DNA of 37,079 bases, taken from Spartobacteria bacterium. GTDB taxonomy: Bacteria > Verrucomicrobiota > Kiritimatiellia > RZYC01. The DNA lies in NCBI GenBank assembly GCA_009930475.1, contig RZYC01000039.1:1-37079 (forward strand), written 5' to 3'. Of this stretch, positions 9,677 through 17,011 are shown piece by piece. The notes under the pieces were generated by a model. The model did not search any database and was not told where the DNA came from. It saw only the letters and a program-made list of their open reading frames with translations. A program made the position numbers and the translations under genes. The first letter of the stretch is position 1, and each line of letters starts with the position of its first letter.

Positions 9677-10690
9677 ATGAAACAGAAAAGAATTAAACGG
9701 GATCATTTGGCTTATTACCATTGCATGTCACGGATTGTTGGTCGCGAAATGCTGCTTGGACCGGCAGAAAAAGAACACATGCGGCGGTTGATCCGGCGTG
9801 TAGAGGGGTTTACAGGGGTGCATGTATTGACTTACGCGGTGATGACGAACCATATTCATTTGTTGTTAGAAGAGCCGGAGCGGGATGATGTGCGGTTGAT
9901 CACGGATGAGGAGCTGGTTCAGCGGTTGCGCTTTTTATATACGGTCGATGAGGTCGATGAGGTCTGTTGTCGCTGGGCGGAATGGGAGTCGGCGGGGCTG
10001 GTGGATATGATGAAGGAGGACAAGCAGCGGTATCTTGTACGGATGCATGATATTAGCGAATTTATGAAGCAGGTGAAGCAGCGGTTTTCGTGTTGGTATA
10101 ATGTGAGGAATGGACGATGCGGAACGCTTTGGGATCGTCGTTTTAAAAGTGTGTTGGTGGAGGACGGTTTGGCATTACGAACCATGGCTGCGTACATTGA
10201 AATGAATCCGGTGCGGGCAGGCATAGTTGATGATCCAAAGGAGTACAGTTTCTGTGGACTGGGTGAGGCTATGGGAGGATCGCGTGTTGCGCGGCAAGGG
10301 ATTATGACTTTGGCTTCGGGGGTGGAACGGCTGGATGATGAGGTGCGGGCGAAGGACAAGGTGAATGTGTGGGATACGGCTTCTAACGTGTATTGGGAAC
10401 GTATTCTGATGTATGATGAAATGCGGAAGAATCCTGCTTTTGCGATGCTGGATCGGGACATGATTCCGGGTAAGTTGCGAAAACGGATGAAAATATCGGA
10501 TTTTGAGCGGTTGCAGTGTCGAAGCAGGTATTTCTCCGATGGCCACGTGTTTGGATCGCAGGAGTTTGTGGAGGAGTTTTTTGTTCAAAATCCTGATTAT
10601 TTCAGTCCGTCGCGCAAAACGGGAGCACGTAAAATGCGCGGCGGATGGGGGAATATCTATACGATTCGCGATTTGGGAGCGTGGTGTTGA
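9677..10690 (+). CDS. REP-associated tyrosine transposase (RAYT, Y1/HUH family)
   Basis: Single-strand DNA transposase-like protein of the TnpA-REP group (Y1_Tnp fold). The HUH motif is HIH at residues 59-61 in MTNHIHLLLE. The family-typical block FMKQVKQRFSCWYN...GRCGTLWDRRFKS (about 129-158) contains the probable catalytic tyrosine, Tyr141 by position, and is followed by the hallmark YIEMNPVRAG. The frame is open from 9629, but the ATG at 9677 gives the expected N-terminus (MKQKRIKRDHLAYYHCMSR). At 337 aa it has a C-terminal extension after the core of about 180 residues. There are no IS200/IS605 ends or TnpB partner, so it looks like a domesticated, single-copy RAYT. It converges on rbsK with only two bases between them. 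Confidence 0.88.
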   Translation: MKQKRIKRDHLAYYHCMSRIVGREMLLGPAEKEHMRRLIRRVEGFTGVHVLTYAVMTNHIHLLLEEPERDDVRLITDEELVQRLRFLYTVDEVDEVCCRWAEWESAGLVDMMKEDKQRYLVRMHDISEFMKQVKQRFSCWYNVRNGRCGTLWDRRFKSVLVEDGLALRTMAAYIEMNPVRAGIVDDPKEYSFCGLGEAMGGSRVARQGIMTLASGVERLDDEVRAKDKVNVWDTASNVYWERILMYDEMRKNPAFAMLDRDMIPGKLRKRMKISDFERLQCRSRYFSDGHVFGSQEFVEEFFVQNPDYFSPSRKTGARKMRGGWGNIYTIRDLGAWC

Positions 10691-10692
10691 TG

Positions 10693-11613
10693 TTACATTG
10701 ACGCGTTCATAAGGTGCAATGCTTCTGTCATCGATGGCATGGCACTCTGAGCTCCGAGTTTGGTGGTGGCAATGGCTGCGACGGCGTGGGCAAAACGAAC
10801 GGCGGCATGCAATGGATGTTTTTCACCAAGTGCATGAGCAAGTCCGGCGTTGAAGGAATCACCGGCTGCAGTGGTATCGATGGCGGTGACGGTAAACCCG
10901 GGAATATGCTCTGTGCTGTCCGGAGTGATTACGTAAGCACCGCGAGAACCCGCTTTGATAATGACGGTTTTGGCTCCTTGCGCAAGAAGTTTGCGTCCCG
11001 CTTCTTCCATATCGGCGGGGGTATTAATTTTCATTCCGGATAGAATTTCCGCTTCTGTTTCGTTTGGTGTGACAAGGTCAACATATTGCAGCAGTTCCAG
11101 CGGGACAGGGCAGGCCGGGGCAGGATCAAGAATGACCATGGTGCCGGATTTATGTGCGATTTCTGCAGCAGTGAGAACGGATTCCATGGGGATTTCCAGC
11201 TGCAGAAGCAGGATATCCGATGAGGAGATAATGGCGGATTGACGGGTGATAAAGTCCGAGTCTACATGGCCGTTGGCACCTGCGACAATAACGATGTTGT
11301 TTTCGCCGGATTCTGCGACACTGATGGACGCAGTTCCTGTTGATGTGGTTTCTTCCCACTCCACGCCGGAGCAGTTCATGTCCATATCTGCGAAATATTC
11401 CATATAATTACGTCCATACATGTCGGATCCCACTTTTCCGATCATGGTTACATCGGCACCCAGTTTACTCAGTGCCACGGCCTGATTGGCTCCTTTACCG
11501 CCGGGAAAGGTGTTAAAGGACAGGCCGTGCATCGTTTCTCCAGGATGAGGGAAGCGAGGCATCCGCGTTACAATGTCCATATTAATGCTGCCGGCAATAC
11601 AAAATTTGGTCAT
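10693..11613 (-). CDS. rbsK: Ribokinase
   Basis: PfkB-family sugar kinase that converts ribose to ribose 5-phosphate in the cytoplasm. The 306-aa protein has the N-terminal signature FPGGKGANQAVA near residues 37-48. The C-terminal active-site motif is DTTAAGDSFNAG, with its Asp as the catalytic base; this Ala-Ala-Gly form is normal for RbsK. Its AAGGAG ribosome binding site lies inside the last codons of the upstream LacI-type regulator gene, one base after whose stop it begins. The two are therefore one transcript. Facing rbsDACB, it completes a ribose uptake and use regulon. Confidence 0.94.
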   Translation of the reverse strand: MTKFCIAGSINMDIVTRMPRFPHPGETMHGLSFNTFPGGKGANQAVALSKLGADVTMIGKVGSDMYGRNYMEYFADMDMNCSGVEWEETTSTGTASISVAESGENNIVIVAGANGHVDSDFITRQSAIISSSDILLLQLEIPMESVLTAAEIAHKSGTMVILDPAPACPVPLELLQYVDLVTPNETEAEILSGMKINTPADMEEAGRKLLAQGAKTVIIKAGSRGAYVITPDSTEHIPGFTVTAIDTTAAGDSFNAGLAHALGEKHPLHAAVRFAHAVAAIATTKLGAQSAMPSMTEALHLMNASM

Positions 11614-11614
11614 G

Positions 11615-12661
11615 TTATTCTCCTTGTTGTGATTCGTCTGTATTTAAATTTCGGACGCTGTTTCGTTCAATTAATTCACCGCCGATCATGATTTTTTCGT
11701 AGGGCATCCCATCGCCTTCATCGATACGCTGCAGCGCCAGTTTGACGGTATTCCGTCCAATGTGAATTTTAGAGACATCGATGGTCGTGAGAGGCGGTTC
11801 AGACATGGCACTCATGGCGATATTATCAAACCCGACCACAGAGATATCGTCGGGTATGGCGTATCCTGATTCCTTTAAGGCCCGCATACAGCCCAGAGCA
11901 ATCACATCGTTCACACAAAAGAACGCTGTGGGCAGTTTGGGCTTTTCTTTCAGTCTCTCCAGCATGGTGGTGTAGGTATTTTCATATGTTGAATCGACGC
12001 AGAATGTAAAATCGCTATTATAACTCAAGTTAAACAGATTCAACGCCTTGCGATACGCGTGATAGCGCTGAAAGAAATTGCTGGTTTCGAACAGTCCGTT
12101 GATAATACCTATTTCAGTGTGGCCATTTTCATAGAGGTGGGAAATGGCGTTATAGACCGAGGAATCGTTGTTCATATCCACAAAATCAAAAGGCAGATGG
12201 GTATAGATGATATCCATAAATACGGAGGGCACTGTAGACTTCAGAAAGAACTCCACATCACCTGCATCCAGCTCCGTTCCCAAAACAATGACGGCCCCGA
12301 CGGAAGACGAATTGACCAATTCCAGCACGGCATTGGGGTCAAAAGAAGTGAATGTGCAGATTTCCAGTGTGTATCCCTGCTGACGGGCCTGCATGTCGGC
12401 TCCGGTAATATAGTCGGCGATAAAGGCCTTGTGGGTTTCGTTTAAAATATGACCATGCTTTGTGATAAGAGCCAGCATGATGGCGTTGCGCTTTTTAAGT
12501 CCGCTCCCTTTGGCCAGGCCCTTGTAATCATGATCCATGGCAATTTTAATGACCCGATCACGTGTAGCCGACCCCACGCCGGGCTTTCCGTTCAGTACAA
12601 GCGACACGGTGGCCGGTGAGACGTTGGCCTGTTTTGCAATATCGGCTACCGTAATCGCCAT
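11615..12661 (-). CDS. rbsR: LacI-family transcriptional regulator, probable ribose repressor
   Basis: DNA-binding regulator of 348 aa. The N-terminal helix-turn-helix TVADIAKQANVSPATVSLVLNG (residues 4-25) and hinge helix are typical of LacI/GalR proteins. A periplasmic-binding-protein-like sensor domain fills the rest, with the usual AFFCVNDVIALGCMRALKESGY and ISVVGFDN stretches. It is transcribed with rbsK and divergently from rbsDACB, so it most likely represses the ribose genes and is released by ribose or a phosphate derivative. The role is inferred from context; E. coli RbsR shares the family but is not close in sequence. Confidence 0.88.
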   Translation of the reverse strand: MAITVADIAKQANVSPATVSLVLNGKPGVGSATRDRVIKIAMDHDYKGLAKGSGLKKRNAIMLALITKHGHILNETHKAFIADYITGADMQARQQGYTLEICTFTSFDPNAVLELVNSSSVGAVIVLGTELDAGDVEFFLKSTVPSVFMDIIYTHLPFDFVDMNNDSSVYNAISHLYENGHTEIGIINGLFETSNFFQRYHAYRKALNLFNLSYNSDFTFCVDSTYENTYTTMLERLKEKPKLPTAFFCVNDVIALGCMRALKESGYAIPDDISVVGFDNIAMSAMSEPPLTTIDVSKIHIGRNTVKLALQRIDEGDGMPYEKIMIGGELIERNSVRNLNTDESQQGE

Positions 12662-12713
12662 ATCTCATTTCTCCACATTATTGAATCGGTTGGTTTGATC
12701 TATTTGTACTAAA

Positions 12714-12741
12714 ACATTACTAAACGTTCGGCCGGTGTCAA
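12714..12741 (-). promoter_or_regulatory. Candidate rbsR-rbsK promoter with an embedded LacI-type half operator
   Basis: On the minus strand TTGACA (12741-12736) and TAATGT (12719-12714) are 16 bases apart, about 55-75 bases upstream of the rbsR ATG. Between them AAACGTT (12722-12728) matches the centre of LacI/GalR operators, whose ribose-repressor consensus is built on AAACGTTT. A site here would let the repressor block its own promoter. This is inference from motif and position. Confidence 0.4.
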
Positions 12742-12842
12742 TGGGAATACGTAAGAAGTGTTGTCTTTGTGTGGAACGCCGCCGTTTTTGTCGCCACGAC
12801 ATGCATATAAACCTGTTTTAACGGGGTGTTGGGCGAAAATTA

Positions 12843-12923
12843 AAAGTTCCAATGATTGGAACTTTATTTTTAAAAAGTTCCAGTGATTGGAAGTATTTTT
12901 TGCAGAAGTTCCAATGATTGGAA
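12843..12923. repeat. Three phased 15-bp palindromes (TTCCAATGATTGGAA) in the rbsR-rbsD intergenic region
   Basis: Cores lie at 12847-12861, 12878-12892 and 12909-12923, exactly 31 bp from start to start. Copies one and three match TTCCAATGATTGGAA; copy two has one change (CAGTG for CAATG). Copy one extends to a perfect 23-bp palindrome with AAAG/CTTT arms. The gaps between cores are A/T-rich. A 31-bp period is about three helical turns, so all copies face the same side of the DNA, as expected of cooperative protein binding. The same core recurs at 27998-28084. I know no named element of this sequence. Confidence 0.85.
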
Positions 12924-12954
12924 GTTTTTACAAAGGGTGTTTCGCATGAATTGA

Positions 12955-12960
12955 TATAAT
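12955..12960 (+). promoter_or_regulatory. Candidate -10 box of the rbsDACB operon
   Basis: A perfect TATAAT lies about 90 bases upstream of rbsD in a very AT-rich stretch. No acceptable -35 hexamer is found 16-18 bases upstream. The third phased palindrome is centred about 41 bases upstream of this box. A promoter lacking a -35 but preceded by phased sites would suit an activator, but this is unproven. Confidence 0.35.
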
Positions 12961-13050
12961 ATTAAGATAAATATTTAGTAAATATTTAATATTAAACTTG
13001 TCAGCCGGGAAATGCCTTTTTATATTGTGGGCAAAACTAAGGGGTATGAT

Positions 13051-13470
13051 ATGAAAAAAGGACAACTTTTAAACAGCGGAATTGTTCGAGTGGTCTCAAC
13101 AATGGGGCATACCGACTGTCTGGCTATTGGTGACGCGGGTTTGCCCGTACCGAGGCGGACTCGTCGCATTGATCTGGCATTGCATCAGGGGGTGCCGGGA
13201 TTCATCGATACGTTAGAGACGGTCTTGACGGAATTATGTGTGGAATCGGCGGTGATCGCGTCGGAACTGCGTGAGTTGAATCCGGAAATGTACCGTCAAC
13301 TGCTGCAGGTGCTGGAGCAGTACGAAAAGACAGACCGGACGATTGCTGTGCGTGAAGTTTCCCACGAAACCTTCAAAGAAATGCTGCCGCAGACAAAGGC
13401 GGTGGTACGTACGGGGGAATGTTCTCCTTACGCTAATATTATTCTTTATTCCGGCGTGGTGTTTTCATGA
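13051..13470 (+). CDS. rbsD: D-ribose pyranase
   Basis: Cytoplasmic mutarotase that interconverts beta-pyranose and beta-furanose ribose, feeding ribokinase. From the ATG at 13051 it is 139 aa, the length I know for E. coli RbsD. It starts MKKGQLLNSGIVRVVSTMGHTD with the conserved catalytic-site His, followed by IGDAGLPVP and a C-terminal VRTGECSPYANIIL. The frame is open from 13012, but AAGGGG just before 13051 and the family N-terminus fix the start. First gene of the rbsDACB operon, it overlaps rbsA by four bases (ATGA). Confidence 0.95.
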   Translation: MKKGQLLNSGIVRVVSTMGHTDCLAIGDAGLPVPRRTRRIDLALHQGVPGFIDTLETVLTELCVESAVIASELRELNPEMYRQLLQVLEQYEKTDRTIAVREVSHETFKEMLPQTKAVVRTGECSPYANIILYSGVVFS

Positions 13471-14987
13471 TTGATGACGTACCGCAATTGGAAATGCAGG
13501 GCATAAGCAAAGCCTTTCCCGGCGTGCAGGCGCTGAATAAAGTGCATTTACGGGCCTTTAGGGGCGAATGCATGGCACTGCTCGGCGAGAATGGGGCGGG
13601 GAAATCAACGCTGATGAAAATCCTGAGCGGGGTACATTGTCGGGACGAAGGCACGATGATATACAACGGCAGGAAGTACGAATGCAGGACGCCCAAAGAT
13701 GCGCAGGAGCAGGGCATCGCCATTATTCATCAGGAGCTCAATCTGATCAGTGAAATGACGGTGGGCGAAAACATCTTTCTGGGCAGGGAGCCTGTGGGGC
13801 CGACATTGAAAATTCAGTGGAAAAAGCTGTACGAAGAATCGGCCAGGCTGCTCAAACGACTCAACATGGATATCGACCCGAAGACCAAAGTTTCGACATT
13901 GAGCGTGGGGAAGGCACAGATGGTAGAAATTGCCAAAGCACTTTCGCTGAATGCGGAACTCATTATTATGGACGAACCTACCGATGCTCTGACCGATGTG
14001 GAAACCGACAGTTTATTTGATGTGATTCGTGATTTGAAATCGCAGGGCAAGGGATTGATTTATATATCTCATCGCCTGCCCGATGTTTTTGCGGTGTGCG
14101 ACCGGGCGACTATATTGCGGGATGGCACCTTTATAGCGGAAGAGAAGGTGACGGAACTAACGGAAGACCGCATCATTGAAATGATGGTTGGCCGGTCGTT
14201 GACACAGCAGTTTCCTGAAAAGATTCACGTGGACGGCGATGTTGTTCTGGACGTCAGAAATCTGACCAATGCACTGGTTAAAGATATCAGCTTTTCAGTG
14301 GCCGGCGGCGAAGTGCTGGGCATCGCAGGTCTGATGGGGGCGGGCCGCACAGAATTGGCAAAAACCATTTTTGGTGATATGCCACATCAGAGCGGATCCG
14401 TCTGGCTGGACGGCAGTGAGGTGCGTATTGATCATCCACAGAAAGCCTTGGAGCTGGGCATTTCCTATGTTTCTGAAGACCGTAAGACGCAGGGTCTGAT
14501 TCTTGGAATGAATATTAAAGAGAATATCACCTTGCCGGCCTTAAAAAATTATCAGTCGATCCTGCGTAAAATTTCAGTAAAAAAGGAAATGGAGACAACG
14601 GAAGATTATATCAGTAAGTTTGCCATAAAGACGCCGGGTCCGTTGCAGAAAGTAAAGAACCTCAGTGGCGGCAATCAGCAGAAGGTATCCATTGCCAAAG
14701 GACTTGTCACCAGACCCAGAGTGCTGATTCTGGACGAACCAACACGTGGCGTGGATGTGGGAGCGAAAAAAGAAATTTACGAACTCATTATCGCTTTGAA
14801 GAAAGAGGGATTGAGTATCCTGCTTATCTCGTCGGAAATGCCGGAGATTCTGGGCATGAGTGATCGGGTTCTGGTTATGTTCAATGGCGGTGTATCAGGC
14901 ATTTTATCCCATGAAGAGGCGAATCAGGAAAATATTATGAAACTGGCAGTTGGAATGACTGCGCAACGAGGAACAGAAACAGTATGA
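13467..14987 (+). CDS. rbsA: Ribose ABC transporter ATP-binding protein
   Basis: Fused double ATPase of a CUT2-type sugar importer, 506 aa. The first half has an intact Walker A GENGAGKST, signature LSVGKAQMVEIAKAL and Walker B LIIMDEPT. The second half has the degenerate Walker A GLMGAGRTEL that is normal for this family, signature LSGGNQQKVSIAKGL and Walker B LILDEPTRGVDVGAK. It overlaps rbsD before it and rbsC after it by four bases each (ATGA), so the genes are translationally coupled. It works on the inner face of the membrane with RbsC and RbsB. Confidence 0.95.
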   Translation: MIDDVPQLEMQGISKAFPGVQALNKVHLRAFRGECMALLGENGAGKSTLMKILSGVHCRDEGTMIYNGRKYECRTPKDAQEQGIAIIHQELNLISEMTVGENIFLGREPVGPTLKIQWKKLYEESARLLKRLNMDIDPKTKVSTLSVGKAQMVEIAKALSLNAELIIMDEPTDALTDVETDSLFDVIRDLKSQGKGLIYISHRLPDVFAVCDRATILRDGTFIAEEKVTELTEDRIIEMMVGRSLTQQFPEKIHVDGDVVLDVRNLTNALVKDISFSVAGGEVLGIAGLMGAGRTELAKTIFGDMPHQSGSVWLDGSEVRIDHPQKALELGISYVSEDRKTQGLILGMNIKENITLPALKNYQSILRKISVKKEMETTEDYISKFAIKTPGPLQKVKNLSGGNQQKVSIAKGLVTRPRVLILDEPTRGVDVGAKKEIYELIIALKKEGLSILLISSEMPEILGMSDRVLVMFNGGVSGILSHEEANQENIMKLAVGMTAQRGTETV

Positions 14988-15925
14988 AATTTGATAAGAA
15001 TGAATGGTGGGTAAAATTGCGGCCGTTGCTGGGATTGCTCCTGTTGTCGGTGATTGTCGCTGTGGCAAACAACCGTTTTATGACCTCGGCAAATCTGCTG
15101 AACGTATTGCGGCAAACCTCTATCAATGCGGTGATTGCTGCGGGAATGACCTTTGTCATATTAACGGGCGGCATTGATCTTTCGGTAGGATCCATCCTTG
15201 CCTTCTGCGGAGCCATTGCGGCCTATTTAATCTCGCTGGGTGTGAGCATTGCGATGACCGTGATTATGACGCTGGCGCTGGGTCTGATTCTGGGTGGTGC
15301 GGCCGGTCTGATTATTACAAAGGGACGGGTGCAGCCCTTTATTGCCACGCTGGTATCCATGACCTTGTTGCGCGGGGCGACGCTGGTATTCACCGATGGA
15401 AAACCTATTTCGGCGGGGTACACGGATCTGGCCGATCGGTTTGCACTGATCGGCGGAGGATATGTAGTCGGGATTCCTGTTCCTGTGTTTATCATGATCA
15501 TTGTTTTTGCGTTGTCCTATTATGTACTGCGTCACACCCGGTTTGGACGTTACGTGTATGCCATCGGCGGCAACGATGATGCGGCGCGTCTATCCGGGCT
15601 GCGGGTGGAGCGCATCAAAATCATGGTGTATGCCATCAGCGGGTTTATGGCGGCCTTGGCGGGGGTTGTTATCACCTCGCGTCTGTCGTCGGCACAACCC
15701 ACGGCGGGAACAGGTTATGAACTGGATGCTATTGCCGCTGTTGTGTTGGGAGGAACCAGTCTGGCGGGGGGCATCGGATCGGTTGTGGGCACGCTGATCG
15801 GCGCATTGATTATTGGTATTTTAAATAACTCACTGAATTTAATGAATGTCTCCTCTTATTACCAGATGCTGGCTAAGGGCGGCGTTATTCTCATTGCCGT
15901 GCTGATGGATCGCAAGGCGAAATAA
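14984..15925 (+). CDS. rbsC: Ribose ABC transporter permease
   Basis: Inner-membrane permease of 313 aa with about eight to ten hydrophobic segments. It carries the family block FVILTGGIDLSVGSILA near residues 57-73 and the later AIGGNDDAARLSGLRVERIK and GGTSLAGGIGSVVGTLIGALIIG, all typical of RbsC-type permeases. It overlaps rbsA by ATGA and is followed after 88 bases by rbsB, a gap that contains small hairpins. Confidence 0.95.
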   Translation: MKFDKNEWWVKLRPLLGLLLLSVIVAVANNRFMTSANLLNVLRQTSINAVIAAGMTFVILTGGIDLSVGSILAFCGAIAAYLISLGVSIAMTVIMTLALGLILGGAAGLIITKGRVQPFIATLVSMTLLRGATLVFTDGKPISAGYTDLADRFALIGGGYVVGIPVPVFIMIIVFALSYYVLRHTRFGRYVYAIGGNDDAARLSGLRVERIKIMVYAISGFMAALAGVVITSRLSSAQPTAGTGYELDAIAAVVLGGTSLAGGIGSVVGTLIGALIIGILNNSLNLMNVSSYYQMLAKGGVILIAVLMDRKAK

Positions 15926-15973
15926 ATGTATCAGGATCATGATCCGGTGGGTCGTGGTCGGGCTGGAAACATC

Positions 15974-15987
15974 GCGGATGAATCCGC
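15974..15987 (+). promoter_or_regulatory. Small hairpin in the rbsC-rbsB gap
   Basis: GCGGATGAATCCGC forms a 5-bp stem closed by a TGAA tetraloop, about 25 bases before rbsB. A 12-bp palindrome, GGATCATGATCC, lies just upstream in the same 88-base gap. Hairpins at this point in binding-protein transporter operons can stabilise mRNA or set the higher level of the binding protein; that role here is inference. Confidence 0.35.
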
Positions 15988-16013
15988 ACAAACAACACAG
16001 AAGGACCAAATAA

Positions 16014-16886
16014 ATGAAAAAGAAAATCATGTCTCTGATTGCAGTAAGTCTGATGGCTGGAACAGCCGCATTTGCGAGTACGTCCGTAGGCTTGGTCATT
16101 TCGACGCTGAATAATCCGTTTTTTGTCACATTAAAAGATGGTGCGGTAGAAAAAGCCCAGACGCTGGGAATGGATTTAACGGTACTTGATTCACAGAACG
16201 ATCCGGCAAAAGAAATTTCAAATGTGGAAGATTTAATTTCCCGGGGTGTTGATGTGATTTTAATCAATCCTGCTGATTCAGATGCTGTGGGCAATGCCAT
16301 TAAAATGGCGAATCGCGAAAAAATCCCTGTGATCACGCTAGACCGCGGGGCCAATCGCGGCGATGTGGTGTCTCATATCGCTTCTGACAATATTGCAGGT
16401 GGAAAAATGGCCGGCGAGTACATTGTAAGCAAATTGAAAGGCCGGGGGAATGCGGTAGAACTGGAAGGTATTCCGGGAACATCAGCAGCACGTGATCGCG
16501 GCAGAGGATTCAATGACGCTATTGCAAATACGGATATCGAGGTTGTTGCCCGTCAGACGGCTGATTTTGATCGTACCAAAGGCCTGAATGTCATGGAAAA
16601 CATCTTGCAGGCACAGCCGGAGATCAATGCCGTATTCTGTCATAACGACGAAATGGCTATGGGCGCACTGAAAGCCGTTGAAGGCACAGGTCGCGATATC
16701 ATGATCGTTGGATTTGATGCAACAGATGATGCCGTCAAGGCCGTAAAAGACGGCAAACTGGCCGCCACGGTAGCCCAGCAGCCGGCGTTCATCGGTTCAA
16801 AAGGCGTAGAAACAGCGATGGCCGTTGTAAACGGGAAAAAGGTCGAAGCATTTGTTCCGGTTTCATTGAAACTGATTACTAAATAA
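16014..16886 (+). CDS. rbsB: Ribose ABC transporter periplasmic binding protein
   Basis: Periplasmic ribose receptor of 290 aa. A classic signal peptide ([21 protein letters not shown]) is followed by the mature protein. It closely matches what I know of E. coli Rbs[83 protein letters not shown] and the C-terminal [17 protein letters not shown]. This makes ribose the likely substrate of the whole cassette. AAGGACC precedes the ATG. A strong terminator follows 24 bases after the stop. Confidence 0.96.
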   Translation: MKKKIMSLIAVSLMAGTAAFASTSVGLVISTLNNPFFVTLKDGAVEKAQTLGMDLTVLDSQNDPAKEISNVEDLISRGVDVILINPADSDAVGNAIKMANREKIPVITLDRGANRGDVVSHIASDNIAGGKMAGEYIVSKLKGRGNAVELEGIPGTSAARDRGRGFNDAIANTDIEVVARQTADFDRTKGLNVMENILQAQPEINAVFCHNDEMAMGALKAVEGTGRDIMIVGFDATDDAVKAVKDGKLAATVAQQPAFIGSKGVETAMAVVNGKKVEAFVPVSLKLITK

Positions 16887-16910
16887 TTTAGTTAGTTCAT
16901 CTGAATTATG

Positions 16911-16942
16911 GGCCGCGCATCGTTAGGTGTGCGGCCTTTTTT
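16911..16942 (+). terminator. Intrinsic terminator of the rbs operon
   Basis: A 9-bp GC-rich stem (GGCCGCGCA paired with TGTGCGGCC, including one G-U pair) closes a seven-base loop and runs straight into a tract of six T. It lies 24 bases after the rbsB stop. Confidence 0.9.
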
Positions 16943-17011
16943 GTGGCATAGCAACTGCTTTATCAGCGATATGAAACGCGTGATTTTAAAGAGGAAACGA
17001 GGGACAACAGA

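Noticed and set aside
10820-10880. DTTAAGDSF in ribokinase instead of DTTGAGD
   Set aside because: The Ala-Ala-Gly form is usual in RbsK, so it is not unusual.
14320-14370. Degenerate second Walker A in RbsA (GLMGAGRTEL)
   Set aside because: This is the normal state of the second ATPase half in RbsA-type proteins, not a defect.
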